From NCBI GenBank assembly GCA_013398955.1, contig VWPU01012124.1:22019-86018 (forward strand): a stretch of DNA of 64,000 bases, written 5' to 3'. The position numbers and the translations under genes are program-made. Origin of the DNA: Callaeas wilsoni (Eukaryota; Chordata; Aves; Passeriformes; Callaeidae). Under the pieces are notes generated by a model, which was not told the DNA's origin, made no database searches, and saw only the letters and a list, made by a program, of their open reading frames with translations. Below are positions 36,060-48,000 of this stretch, piece by piece. The first letter of the stretch is position 1. Every line of letters starts with the position of its first letter.

Positions 36060-39000
36060 GCATTCTTTTATTTTTGCAAATTGCTGGTTGAAAATCCGCA
36101 TGCTGAGCAGCAGCTTCTAGGGGAGTTGTTCAGGTGATGCAGGTTCCTGTTCTTCAGAGTAATTAATTTCTATTGTTTTCTTGTATTTGTTGTTTGCTAC
36201 ATTTCTGTGACATAAACCGTGTGCAGGGTGTGGGAGGGAAGTTTTGCTGCTCCTCTTTCATAGCCGTGAAAACCTCCGGGAGCCATCCTGGAAGTTCTTT
36301 TGTAAAATTGTAAATGCACACCATGTTACAAGAAAATCAAGACCTCTCCTTTCCTGAAAAAGCTTTAATTGACAGTGAAAGGTTTGTCTGACGTTGTGTA
36401 CAGTATCCATTTTCTTTTGGAGTTCTGTGGAATGTCCCTATTTGGATACTTTTAAGAACAGTGAGGAGAAATTCTCTGTTAGGAGGGTTTCAAATGATGC
36501 ACTAATGAAGGACTCTGTGGTTACTGGGGAGGGGTTCCTGCTTTCTGTAGGAATTGAAACCTTCAGGCTGAAAATGCAGTGGGACAAAAATGCCTTTTGA
36601 AAGCTGCTTTTGGGGTGTAATGCCTGTCCCCAGTTCACTGATAGCAATTTCTGTCTGGTGCTCCAGGGCCAAGGGAACTTTGCTGCCCGTTTGCCCCAGA
36701 GCCCTGTACACACACTGTGATGTTTACAGCTCCTTTTGCCCCTTAAGAATTAAGTCAGAAGTTCAAAGGTTTCCAAAGTTGACTCTGCCATTTGTTGCAG
36801 CTCTGGGTTAAGTGGAGGACGTGGATTCTTGCGGGGTCTGAGAGCAAAAGCAGCTTATGCTCAATACAGCTTATCCATCCTTTTGAGATCAGAGCAGCAT
36901 TTACATGTCTGAGACTCGTGCTGCTTACGGTGGTGCTGACCTGACAGCAGCTCCCTGAGCAGGAGCAGTGAGAGGAACCCCAAATCCAGCCCTCAGCTGG
37001 TCTCCCATGGCCCTGCTTGTGGTGGAGCTGCCCCCATCCACAGCCTTGTGGTCTGTCATGAGCAGAACCGACACCAAAACCCAGTGTTTGTATTGTGCTT
37101 TTTGGATGAGCTGATAGATGAGGCGTTCGCCTCCTTTAAGCTGTTCAGGACTTTGCAGACAATCAGAAGTTGCTCAGTGGGACAGATGTTGCTGTCCCCG
37201 TTTGGGGAAATCCTGGGGAAGGGCTGGGACTTACCCCAGTGCACCACAGAGTGACCTGGCAGCAGAGTGGAGTTGGGAACCTGCAAACCCTGGCTGCCTT
37301 CACGAGGCTCAGTGTCACCTCTGGGATGAGAGCACGTCCCGGTGCCCAGCCAGATTCACCTCCACACCTCCGTCCTCCTGTTCTGGTTTCTTCCAGTCTC
37401 CTGCTCCTTGCTTGAAGAAAACAAAGTTTATTTGATGTTCCCCCACCTGGACGGTGTTGGGGAGAGATTTAAAGATCCTGGGTGGGTTTTGCAGCACTGC
37501 TGAGTTTTTTTTTCTTGCCACAGTGTGGTGCCATGACATCATGTGTGTGCTCCCCAGCTAGGCCATGCTTCTGCACAGCAGGAATTCTCCACAGAATCAT
37601 TCCCAAATGAATGGCTCGCTGGGTTTCAGCAAATTTAACTTAGAGATTCCCTCCTAATTGGTCAAAATGAGCTGTCTCATGATCCAACTTTCCTGATTTT
37701 CACTTCTTTTCCCCTCAGGGGGTGAGGGTAAGACTGGCCGCGTGGTGGATATCCGGGGCTGGGACGTGGAGACCGGCCGCAGCGTTGCCAGTGTCACCTG
37801 GGCAGATGGAACCACCAACGTCTACAGGGTGGGCCACAAGGGAAAAGTGGACCTCAAATGTACTGTGGAGGCTTCTGGGGGCTTCTACTACAAGGAGCAC
37901 CTCCCAAAATTAGGTGAGTAGAGACACATCTTTGCTGAGAGAAGTCTTTGTTGAGAAGTTTTGATTCACGCAGCTGTTGGCGCCCAAAATGAACCCATTT
38001 TGTTTGGAAGACATAAAAACCTCCTCATTTTCTGAAGCTCCCACATAATGAGCATCATTTGAGAGAATTTGGTTTGTGTGTAAACATACTGCTTGATCTC
38101 AGAGTGGTTCATGAAATAGTTTGGCCTTTCAGTGGTAAAACTATCAGATGCCCACAGCTGTATCCCAAGGAATGTAACTTCTGCTGGAAATGCAGGAAAT
38201 TCCCACTCTGTTACAAAGAATCCAGCTTTTCTCACTTTTGTCACATTTGTCAATCCAAAGCTTTCCGTTCTTCAGGCAAGCTGTTGTTCACTGGGCTTTT
38301 AGAGAGCAAACACTCTCCTGGTGGAGCCAAAAGTGTGTTCAAGGGGGGAATGTGACCAAAGGGAGACTTTGGAGAATGGAACTGCCAAAGATTACAAAAA
38401 GTGATGGGAAAAGGTGATGTCTGAATTGGCAACTTGCTGCAATCCACCTTTCCTCTTAAGTCCAAGGAAACTCCTTGTGGTTTTGGACTTGGAGCTTTTT
38501 TTCCTCACGTGTAATTTAGTTGTGGGGTTGTTTATTTTAATGAGATGCAAGGACCATCTCTGGCTCCCCTGAAGGAAAACAGAGGGGTCTGTTCTTGTGT
38601 TTGTAGCAGCAGAATCAGGGTTTTTGTCAGAGTTTTCAGATAAAACTTTTCAGGAAAACTTTTATCAGTCTTTCTCAGACTTTTCTCTCCCTGAGCAGCT
38701 TGGCAAGAGCATGAGGGGAGGGAAGGGTTGGATGAGGAGCTTAATTCCAGGGGTATGGCTGCATGGGAAGGGTAGGAGGGGTAAGGCACTCCTCAGAGTG
38801 AGTTCTGTGGCTGCCTGTGGAGGGGAGGGCTAATTTTGGCTGCTGTGTGGGTGTGTCTGAGCAGCAGTTGTGGGCGAGTGGATGGCTAAGAACAGCTCCT
38901 GGTGTCTGCCACAGCCTGAGAGGCATTCCCTGCTCTGCAGAGGGGCAGAATGTGTCTTGTTGGAGCTGCTTTTGTTTAATTCCTATTAACATCCTGTGGG

Positions 39001-42000
39001 CTTCCAAGCAGGGGTTCAGAGATGCAGCGAGGCAGGAGTCCAGAGCGAGGAATGAATTATTTATTAAATTTACAATCCCATTTATATATTCTAGTTCCAT
39101 AAAGCAATTGAACAGTGCTCACACTTCTCCTGGGGTGATTGGTCAAAGTCTCAGACACCCACTTAGAGATGTTTTTTCCTAATATAATGTACACGAGGGC
39201 AGAAAATGCAAGAAATGAATGCTATTTACAAAAACCCTATCTATGGTTTACATAGCTTACACAGCAAAGGAAAAGTTGTCACAGAATGAATGCAAGAAGA
39301 GAAAATTCCCCTGCTAACAGCATTTCAGCATCCACAACATCCAGTTGGAGTTAAATCCTGATTGCTCTGCATGGTGCTGCCCTATGGAGTGTATAGGGCA
39401 TGAAAAGGGGTTTGCACCATTCTGCCCCAATGAGTGTTAATTTTCAACCCTTGTAATGAGGCACCCAGGGGGTGTGACTGCACCCTGCATGCCTGTGGGT
39501 GCTGTCCTTGTTGTCCCCAGGGAAACCAGCTGAGCTGCAGAGGAAGGAGAGCACAGACAGGCATCCCTTCCAGCACGGGGACAAGGTGAAGTGCCTGCTG
39601 GACATCGACATCCTGCGGGAGATGCAGGAGGGCCACGGAGGCTGGAATCCCAAAATGGCCGAGGTACGTCCCTGGGTGCTGCCCTGGGTGCAATGCCAGC
39701 CTGTCCCTCATTCTGCACTGCTCAGGAAGTTACCAGGGCATCTTGGTGTGACCTTAAAGTTGACTGAATCACAAATACAGATTTTTTTAGTGATAGGACG
39801 CTGGAGTCAGAGTTATTTTTAGGCTCTGTTGGATGAGAATGGCCTTGTGTATCCCTGCAGAAGTTTTGGAAGCAAAAAAAAAAAAAGAATAATGGCTGGT
39901 TTGTTTGTTTTTAAATGAGCCACGGATCTTTTCTTTGGAGTTCTGGATCCATTCCTTGTTTGGCTTCTTTTGTGCTGTGCATTACTGGTAATGAAAGTTA
40001 CGTGTTTTTTCAACACTGGGCTCTGTCCCTGGCCAGGGCTAAAATTTCTCACCCCATATGATATTTTTGGAGCTTAGTCTTGCCTTTAAATTGAAGAGCC
40101 ATCAGTCTGCTGTCACCTGTTGTCTTAAAAAAACCAGAGAGTGAAGGAAATAAAGATAGAAATGGCACCGATTACTGTAAATAACATGAATAAATGTTAT
40201 AAAACTATAAAAGGTACGTTAAATATGTATCCTGGCCCAACCTGCCCTGTAGGTGAGCAGACTTTTTGAAATCAGGCTTCAAAATGTCAAAATTACAAAC
40301 TTTGTCACTTCAGTTTCAATGTGGAAATCTGTTAACTGTGCATCAGCCTCTTTTTTTGGGGGGGGGATTTCAGCCTGGCAGGCAGAGATTTGGCATCTCC
40401 TGATGAGCTTTAACAAAGCTGCCAGTGGAGCCATGAACTTTTTTATTCCAGCTAAGGAGTACACCCCCAAAGCTGTAGATTTGAGGTGTTGCTGTGTTTG
40501 TTGTTGGTTGTTAAAGCTCTGTGCTCCTGAATTCCTGTTCTTGGGGAATGCAGGGGTAGAGAGGGATGTTAAACAGAGAAACAGGAACCTCCTGTCACCT
40601 CAGAAATTGGCATTTTTTACCTCTTTATAAACTATGAGCTGCTCAGGACCTGCCAGAACAGCAGATCTAGAACCCTGCAGCACACAATTATATTTTGTTT
40701 TCTGTACCATGCCCCTTTTTCCCCTCTCAGAGTGCGCCTTGCTGCTATTTTATAATGCAGAACATTGTGGGAATCCCTGCGCACCTCTGTCACTTGGAAA
40801 GAGCACGATTTGTGCTACATTTTCAAGCATTTTTGCACTGTATTCCTATTCCCCTCCTCCCCCAATATGCTTCTCCTTCAGAGGAGCTTTTAGAGGAGCC
40901 TTTCCCCTCCTTTTGTAGAAAAACAATGTTTACATCTCATGTAGAGCAGGTTTGGGAGCACTGTGGGTGGGAAATGCTGCGTGATTTAGCCATCTATGCC
41001 TTGGATACCTTCTTTACCCACTATTAAGCAACGTGATTTATTTATGGGCTTTCCCCTCCTTTTTTTCTGGTCAAAAGTTCATTGGCCAGACAGGGACCGT
41101 GCACAGAATCACAGACAGAGGGGACGTGAGGGTCCAGTTCAACAGCGAGACCCGCTGGACTTTCCATCCTGGAGCCCTGACCAAGGTAGGTGCTGGGCTT
41201 GGCCTGGGAATGCTGCAGGGAAGTCACTGAACCTGCTGGGTTGGGGCTCAGTGTGTCCCCAGCAGGTGCTGAAGGAACACCCTGCTCTTATAAACACACT
41301 TGTCCTGTTTTATGAACTTCTGCATTTGTAAATCCTTAAGGTAAACTCAGTTTCTTAATTTCAGCTTTTTTATGAGTGCTCACAGTAGACCTGCAGTCCC
41401 TCATCCTTCAGGCAGCTGCCTTTCCCTTGTGGTGAACCTTTCCCCACATAATTTCCCTTGGATTTTTTTTCTTCTTCCTTGTTTTGTGTCTCCATGTTGT
41501 TGTTTTTTGCATCTTTGTCTCGCTTCTCTCTGATTTCTTCTGTCTTTAATCCAGCCCTTCTAATTTTGTGGCTACATTTCTAAAGCTCACAGCTCTGGCC
41601 TTCCCCAGAGGTTTGAAATGCGGATGATTAGAAATAGAGATAATTAGGTATAGAGGAAGCTGCTGGAAGACCACAAAATTCTGACCTGAGCAAGGTCACA
41701 ATGCTAAAAACTCCCAATACCAGTGGAAAATGCAGTGTCAGACTCTTTTGCACAAAACTAGTCTGCTCTGAAAAGTATGTTTTGACCCTGCTCCCTTCCT
41801 AGCTCAGTGAGCAGAGGGAGCATCTGGCAAATTACCAGCACAGATAAACCCTGTTTTCCCTTTTCTGTTTTAAATAACAAACAGATTTAACTTCCTTATT
41901 AGAGTGAATTAAAATCTCCAGTGCCAAGCCAGGTGTAGCGAGGAGATGGACCAAGAAAAGCTTCCATACTTTATCTGGTATTAATTATAAATGACTTGGA

Positions 42001-45000
42001 GGAAAAGAAGTTAGGAAACTGCCTGTTCCAAATTACTTCTCTACTTAAATGTGCACTTGGCTTAAAAGAGAATTGGACTGTGTTTATTTTGCAGCTCGTT
42101 GGTTACAGCTTTCTTGGTAGTTGCATTTCTGTTTTGCAATGCTGTTTCTTGACTCAGTGGGTGTCTTGTTTGTTGGGATTTTGGGAGTGGGGCGGAGGGG
42201 CTGACCACTGTGAATTTTTTGTCTCTGTTGTGTGCATGGCTTCATCCCCCAAAAGCTTATGACTTTCTTTTTCTTGTAGCTCAACACCTTTTGGGTTGGT
42301 GATGTGGTCCGGGTGATAGATGATATGGAAACAGTGAAGCGGTTCCAACCTGGTCATGGGGAGTGGACAGATGAGATGGCACCTGTGAGTGCGCGCCAGT
42401 TCCAGTTCCAGGACAGTCCAGTAACCTCCTGAGCTTCCCCAGGCCCCGAGCACTTAGAGCTGGGCTCGCATTCCCCCAGCATTCCTGCTGGGAAGTCCCT
42501 GCCCAGCCCCTGGTGCTGGTGGCTCTCAGGGACGCCGTCGTGGCCACGGCACCCAAACGGGAAAAGGGAGAATCCGACAAAAAGGATTTGGCTGCCACCA
42601 ACTCACGTGAGAGATTTCCATAACCAAAGTCCTCTTACGCCCTCCCTGATTCTCTGGAATGAGGCAGGGAGGTGGAAAAATGGTCTGATGAGCCCAGTGT
42701 GGCTAAAAAAGTGGGATACAGGTGTCCTCTGGGAGCAGTTAAAGCCCAGAGGAAACCGTCCCTAGTCCCAGCTCGATCAGTTCTTATCAGCACCTCCCTC
42801 CCCAGCCATTTCCAGTGTGTCTGGGAAAACCCTTCCATGCCAAACCAGTGAGAGAGAAACTGGTGAGAGCCCTCTGGTGTCCTCGAAGTGGGAGCTGTCT
42901 GCGAGTGTGTCACTTGTCCAGTGCTTCTTTTCACACAGCAGGAGCTGCAGCTTTGCGAAAAAAAAAAAACCTAAAACAAAACCAAAAAACCACAGGCTTT
43001 GGGTCTGGGAACTGCAGCTTTGGGGAAAAAAAAAAAAAAAACCCTCTCTTTTCCTTGCAGACTCTGGGGCACATTGGGAAGGTGATCAAGGTGTATGGGG
43101 ACGGAGATCTGCGAGTGTCAGTGGGGGGACAGTCCTGGACCTTCAACCCCGCCTGCCTGACAGCCTACCAGAGGGAGGAGGAGGCCAACCTGATGACCAC
43201 GGAGAGTGCCAAGGAGTCCAAAAGTGAGGGACAGGCCTGCTCCCCCCGGGGCTGGCAGCTCTTGGATCCAGCTCTTTGGAGGGTGGGGAGATCCACGTGT
43301 TCTTCCCTGGATGGAGAACCAAAGTCCAGCTGTGCCTTACTGGGCAAGCAAAGCTGGGCTGTAGGAAAATGCGGGATTTAGGACTTGGAAATGCTGGGAT
43401 TAATGGGGAAAATGTAGAATTTAGGACTGGGAAATGCTGGGTTTAACGGGAAAATGCAGAATTTAGGACGGGAAAATGCAGAATTTAGGACTGGGAAATG
43501 CTGGGTTTAACGGGAAAATGCAGAATTTAGGACNNNNNNNNNNNNNNNNNNNNNNNNNNNNNNNNNNNNNNNNNNNNNNNNNNNNNNNNNNNNNNNNNNN
43601 NNNNNNNNNNNNNNNNNNNNNNNNNNNNNNNNNNNNNNNNNNNNNNNNNNNNNNNNNNNNNNNNNNNNNNNNNNNNNNNNNNNNNNNNNNNNNNNNNNNN
43701 NNNNNNNNNNNNNNNNNNNNNNNNNNNNNNNNNNNNNNNNNNNNNNNNNNNNNNNNNNNNNNNNNNNNNNNNNNNNNNNNNNNNNNNNNNNNNNNNNNNN
43801 NNNNNNNNNNNNNNNNNNNNNNNNNNNNNNNNNNNNNNNNNNNNNNNNNNNNNNNNNNNNNNNNNNNNNNNNNNNNNNNNNNNNNNNNNNNNNNNNNNNN
43901 NNNNNNNNNNNNNNNNNNNNNNNNNNNNNNNNNNNNNNNNNNNNNNNNNNNNNNNNNNNNNNNNNNNNNNNNNNNNNNNNNNNNNNNNNNNNNNNNNNNN
44001 NNNNNNNNNNNNNNNNNNNNNNNNNNNNNNNNNNNNNNNNNNNNNNNNNNNNNNNNNNNNNNNNNNNNNNNGAATTTAGGACTGGGAAATGCTGGGATTA
44101 ACGGGAAAATACAGAGTTTAGGACTCACAGGAATTTAGGACTTGGAAATGCTAGGTTTAATAGGAAAATGTGGAATAAAACTTCACTGTGCTTTACTGGG
44201 CAAGCAAAGCTGGCCTTGACAGGAAAATCCAGAGTTTAGGACTTGGAAATGCTGGCCTTAACAGGAAAATAGAGAATTTAGGACTTGGAAATGCTGGCCT
44301 TAACAGGAAAATAGAGAATTTAGGACTTGGAAATGCTGGCCTTAACAGGAAAATAGAGAATTTAGGACTCAGGATTGCTAGGCTTAGCTCTGCCCTAGGT
44401 TCAGTAATTGTCTCATCGTTGTTCTGTCTCAGTTCCCTGTTCCATCCTGTTTCCTGTACAAGGACACTGACTCTTGAAGGCTTGGGAAATATTCCCGGGT
44501 CCGTGTGTGGAACTGTTGTGAAATCAACAATTGTTTTGCCTAATCCACCCTGAAATCGAGTTTGGGATCACATGGTGTGTGGAGGGGATTTTTTTGGTGC
44601 TTTGCACATCTGCTTAGAAATTTTTTTGTGGCCTGACCATCCTTATTTCCTCTGGGTGTCAGGATCATGTGGGAGAGAGGACAGACTTGCCAGAATTTTT
44701 TTGTTTTCCTGATGTAGATGGATCTGGAACTGTTTGCTCAAGTCAGACTTGAGGGAGAACTTGCAAAATTGTTCACTTTGCTCTGCCTGGGGAGCTGTGA
44801 CACCTCTGTCCCCTCAAGCACTGAGAAGTGTGTGGTGCCAGGTCGATTTTTGTCTCTTTTGCAGGTACTTTGGTGAGTGTCCTGGAGAAGCTGCTGTCCC
44901 AGAGGACGGAGTCGGAGCACGCGGGGTGCCTGGTCATTTGTGCAGCCCTCAACAACGCAGCCAAAGTCCGGGAGCTCCTCCAGAAATACCCAGACAAGGC

Positions 45001-48000
45001 AAGTTTGGAAGACAAAAATGGTTATTTTTCCTTTGTTTCTGCTCTTTAAAGCATTGTCATAAATTTTTGTAGTCAAGCAGGGAAAAGGATGTGAGAAAAA
45101 GAATAGATTTGTCAGGCTTGGTGATACCTCCTAACAGCTGGAATATTATTTTGCTGCAATTTAGGATTATATTCACAAGTGAAATGTGCATATTTTATGC
45201 CTCTAGTTTGTGGCATTAAGTCTGAACTAAAGTCCTTACAGCACCTTTCCCAAGCTGGCTTTTCCCAGATTTCCTGTGTGGCCACTGCAGCTGTAGAACG
45301 AGGGGGAGAGGGGTTTATCTGTAGGAAAAGAGAAGCAGATACCAGAGGATCTGCTGGAAAATGGAGCCAGGGGTTGTGTCTGGCTGTGCCTGTCCTTAGA
45401 GGACCTTATAAAATCATGTTGTTGGAACCAGGAGGGAGAAAAGCTGCCCAGATCTGTGCAGTGTCTTATCTGTGTCTGACTGGAGCAGGGAACTGGGCTG
45501 GACTTGTTGCTGGACAATTTCTGTGCAGAGTGCCAAACTGTCAGGATCACATCTCCTGAAACCTCCTTCAGGGAGGGGCTCGGGGCTTAGGAGCAGGGGA
45601 AAAAAAAAGAACCACCAAAATCTTTCAGCGGTGTGTCCTTGGAAAGCATGGGTAACAAAAAGTGGTTTTGTTGGGGCTGTGTCTGTGGGGCTGGCAGGAG
45701 CAGCTGGGAGTGTGGCCCAGGATCAGCTCTGAAGGAACTCCTGTGAAGCTGATTTAGTGGTTATTCGTCTGGTATTTATTGTAGTTCCTTATTTATAAAC
45801 CGAATGGGGCTTCTGGGTTTGGAAAGGAGACACAAATACCTGCAATTCTCAAACTGATCCCAGATAGGAAAGTCCCAAGAGTAAGGAATCCATTATACGA
45901 TTAGTTATTTTTATTAGACTTCTATTTCTACTCCCAAGATTTATATTAATAAATGAGCTATTTCTATTAGAGTCTTAGAGAAAGCAGGCTGGATTTGAAG
46001 CTCACTTAGGGTAAGTTGGAATTGCTTGGCAGGGTTTTTCCAGCTTATCAGCACCGTCTGCCTTGCGTAAATGGAAGATCAGCAGTGACCTCTAATTCCT
46101 CTTTGCCCAAAGGACTCGCCCATCATTTAGAGCCTATCCAGGGAAGTGCTGCCTCTCCTGCTCTGACTGCTGCATAAAATCAGCTGCAGGGAAAACACCT
46201 TGATTATTAACTTGTTCTCCTTGCCAGTCTGCTGAGGTTTTGTGCCTCCTTCTCCTCTCCTCAGCCTCCCACTGGTTTCAGTAGCTGCTTTGCCTTTTTT
46301 TTACCTCTTGTTCTTCAGTGCCTTTAATTCTCCAAAACTCTCACTGCAGCACTTGAGCACTGAGATCTCCCCTGCAGCCTCTGCACCCACTGAAGTACCT
46401 GCAGCAGCGCAGCACAGTGGGGACTTGGCACCTCCAGAGCCTTATGCAAAGCTAATTTGATTTCCTCACACATTTTCCTCTCGGGAAGGGAATTGCTGGC
46501 AGAGAGATCAAGGAGTGTTGTGCTCGCAGGCACCGAGTGATTTGGCAGCAGGGCTCTGCAATTACACCCCTGGCTTCCAGCTCTGTTCTCTCACTTCTCC
46601 CCTCTTCACTAAACGTGCTGTCCCCTTCCTCTTCCAGAATGTTCTGGGCCAAGGTCAGCTGGGAGCTGCTGGCCGGGGAGAGGAGCCAGCAGGGCACGGA
46701 CCCTTTGGGATTTCTGGGCTGTTCCGCAGCCGCTGATTCCCACCCTGCTCCGGGCACAGGACAAAGTCATCCCCAATTTTCTGTGTCTCTGCCCTTCCCA
46801 AGGTGGATGCCAAGAACCAGGGCAGGACTGCCCTGCAGATTGCCTCTTACCAGGGGCACCTGGAGGTGGTGAAGACGCTGCTGCAGGCGCACGCCAACGT
46901 CAACCTGCGGGACGACGAGGGGGACACGGCGCTGCACTACGCAGCCTTTGGGTAGGACATCTCCCCTCTTGCTATCCCTGATGGAACACTTCTATCCCAG
47001 ATCTAAATGGATGCTCTCTGGGAAGGATGTGTGGCTGGTGGAGGCTTTTCTCTGGTTTTTATGTTGGGAATCGGCCTTTGAGCTTCAGCCCTCAGGAGCA
47101 CTTCTTCTCCTACAACAGCATCCTTCTTTCCAGAAGGATTTCTGTCTAGCACAGGATTTCTTAGCACAAGGATTTCTCATCCTCCACAGTTAGGGGCAAT
47201 TTCTATGCTAGGGATTTTTTTTGAGGAATCAGAAAAAAAGTGATAAGGAGATTCTGATGATTAAATTCTTTCCTAGGGGATGGGGGAGGTGGTTTGGTTG
47301 ACTGAGATTGATTTGTTTGGTTGGTTTCTCTAAGTTTATGTGTTTTCCAGAGCAAGAAGAGATTTTGAATTGTATCAGCAGTTACCAGGGAAGAATTCAT
47401 CATTGAGAGTAGGAATTCCTGTTGATTTAGAGCAGAGAGCACAAATTAGGAAGGTTTTGTTGCATGTGGGGTTTTTTTAAACACTGAGAGAAAGTGGGGT
47501 AAGGCTGAGAAGATACAAAACCTGAGTTCTGTTGCTTTGCAAGAAGGAAGAACTTGCTGTGTGCACAGGATTAACTCTAATCTGGTTTTCTCCTTGCTTT
47601 TAACCCAGGAACCAAGCTGAGGTTGCCCGTGTGCTCCTGGCTAAGGGGGCCAGTGCAGACCTGCTGAACAATGCAAAGTGCACAGCCCTGTACGTCGCTG
47701 TCAGCCAGGGATTCACAGAGGTGGTGAGGGCCCTCTGTGAGCTCAACTGTGATGTCAACCTCCCAGTAAGTTTGGGATTGCAGGGATTTGAGGCAGAGGT
47801 GCTTGAGGATTTTTTGAGGGTTTTTTTTTTTGAGGTGGGGAGGTGCTTCTTTATGTCTCACACCATGTGTGGCTTTGTTGAATTTGAAACTCGTTCTCTG
47901 GGAAATATTCCTGAATTTCAGTACCCTGAAGTTCCAGGTTTGGGTCTGCCCCTTCTTCATCACATCAGCATTCTCTGCTGGACTCAGGCTCCAGGGAGAG

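Noticed and set aside
38995..39336. A larger provirus around the LTR
   Set aside because: Flanking DNA on both sides has no gag/pol/env-like frames, no primer-binding site next to the LTR and no second LTR. The target duplication closes directly on this single LTR.
43463..44138. 220-221-residue frames on both strands
   Set aside because: They consist almost entirely of undetermined bases in the assembly gap.
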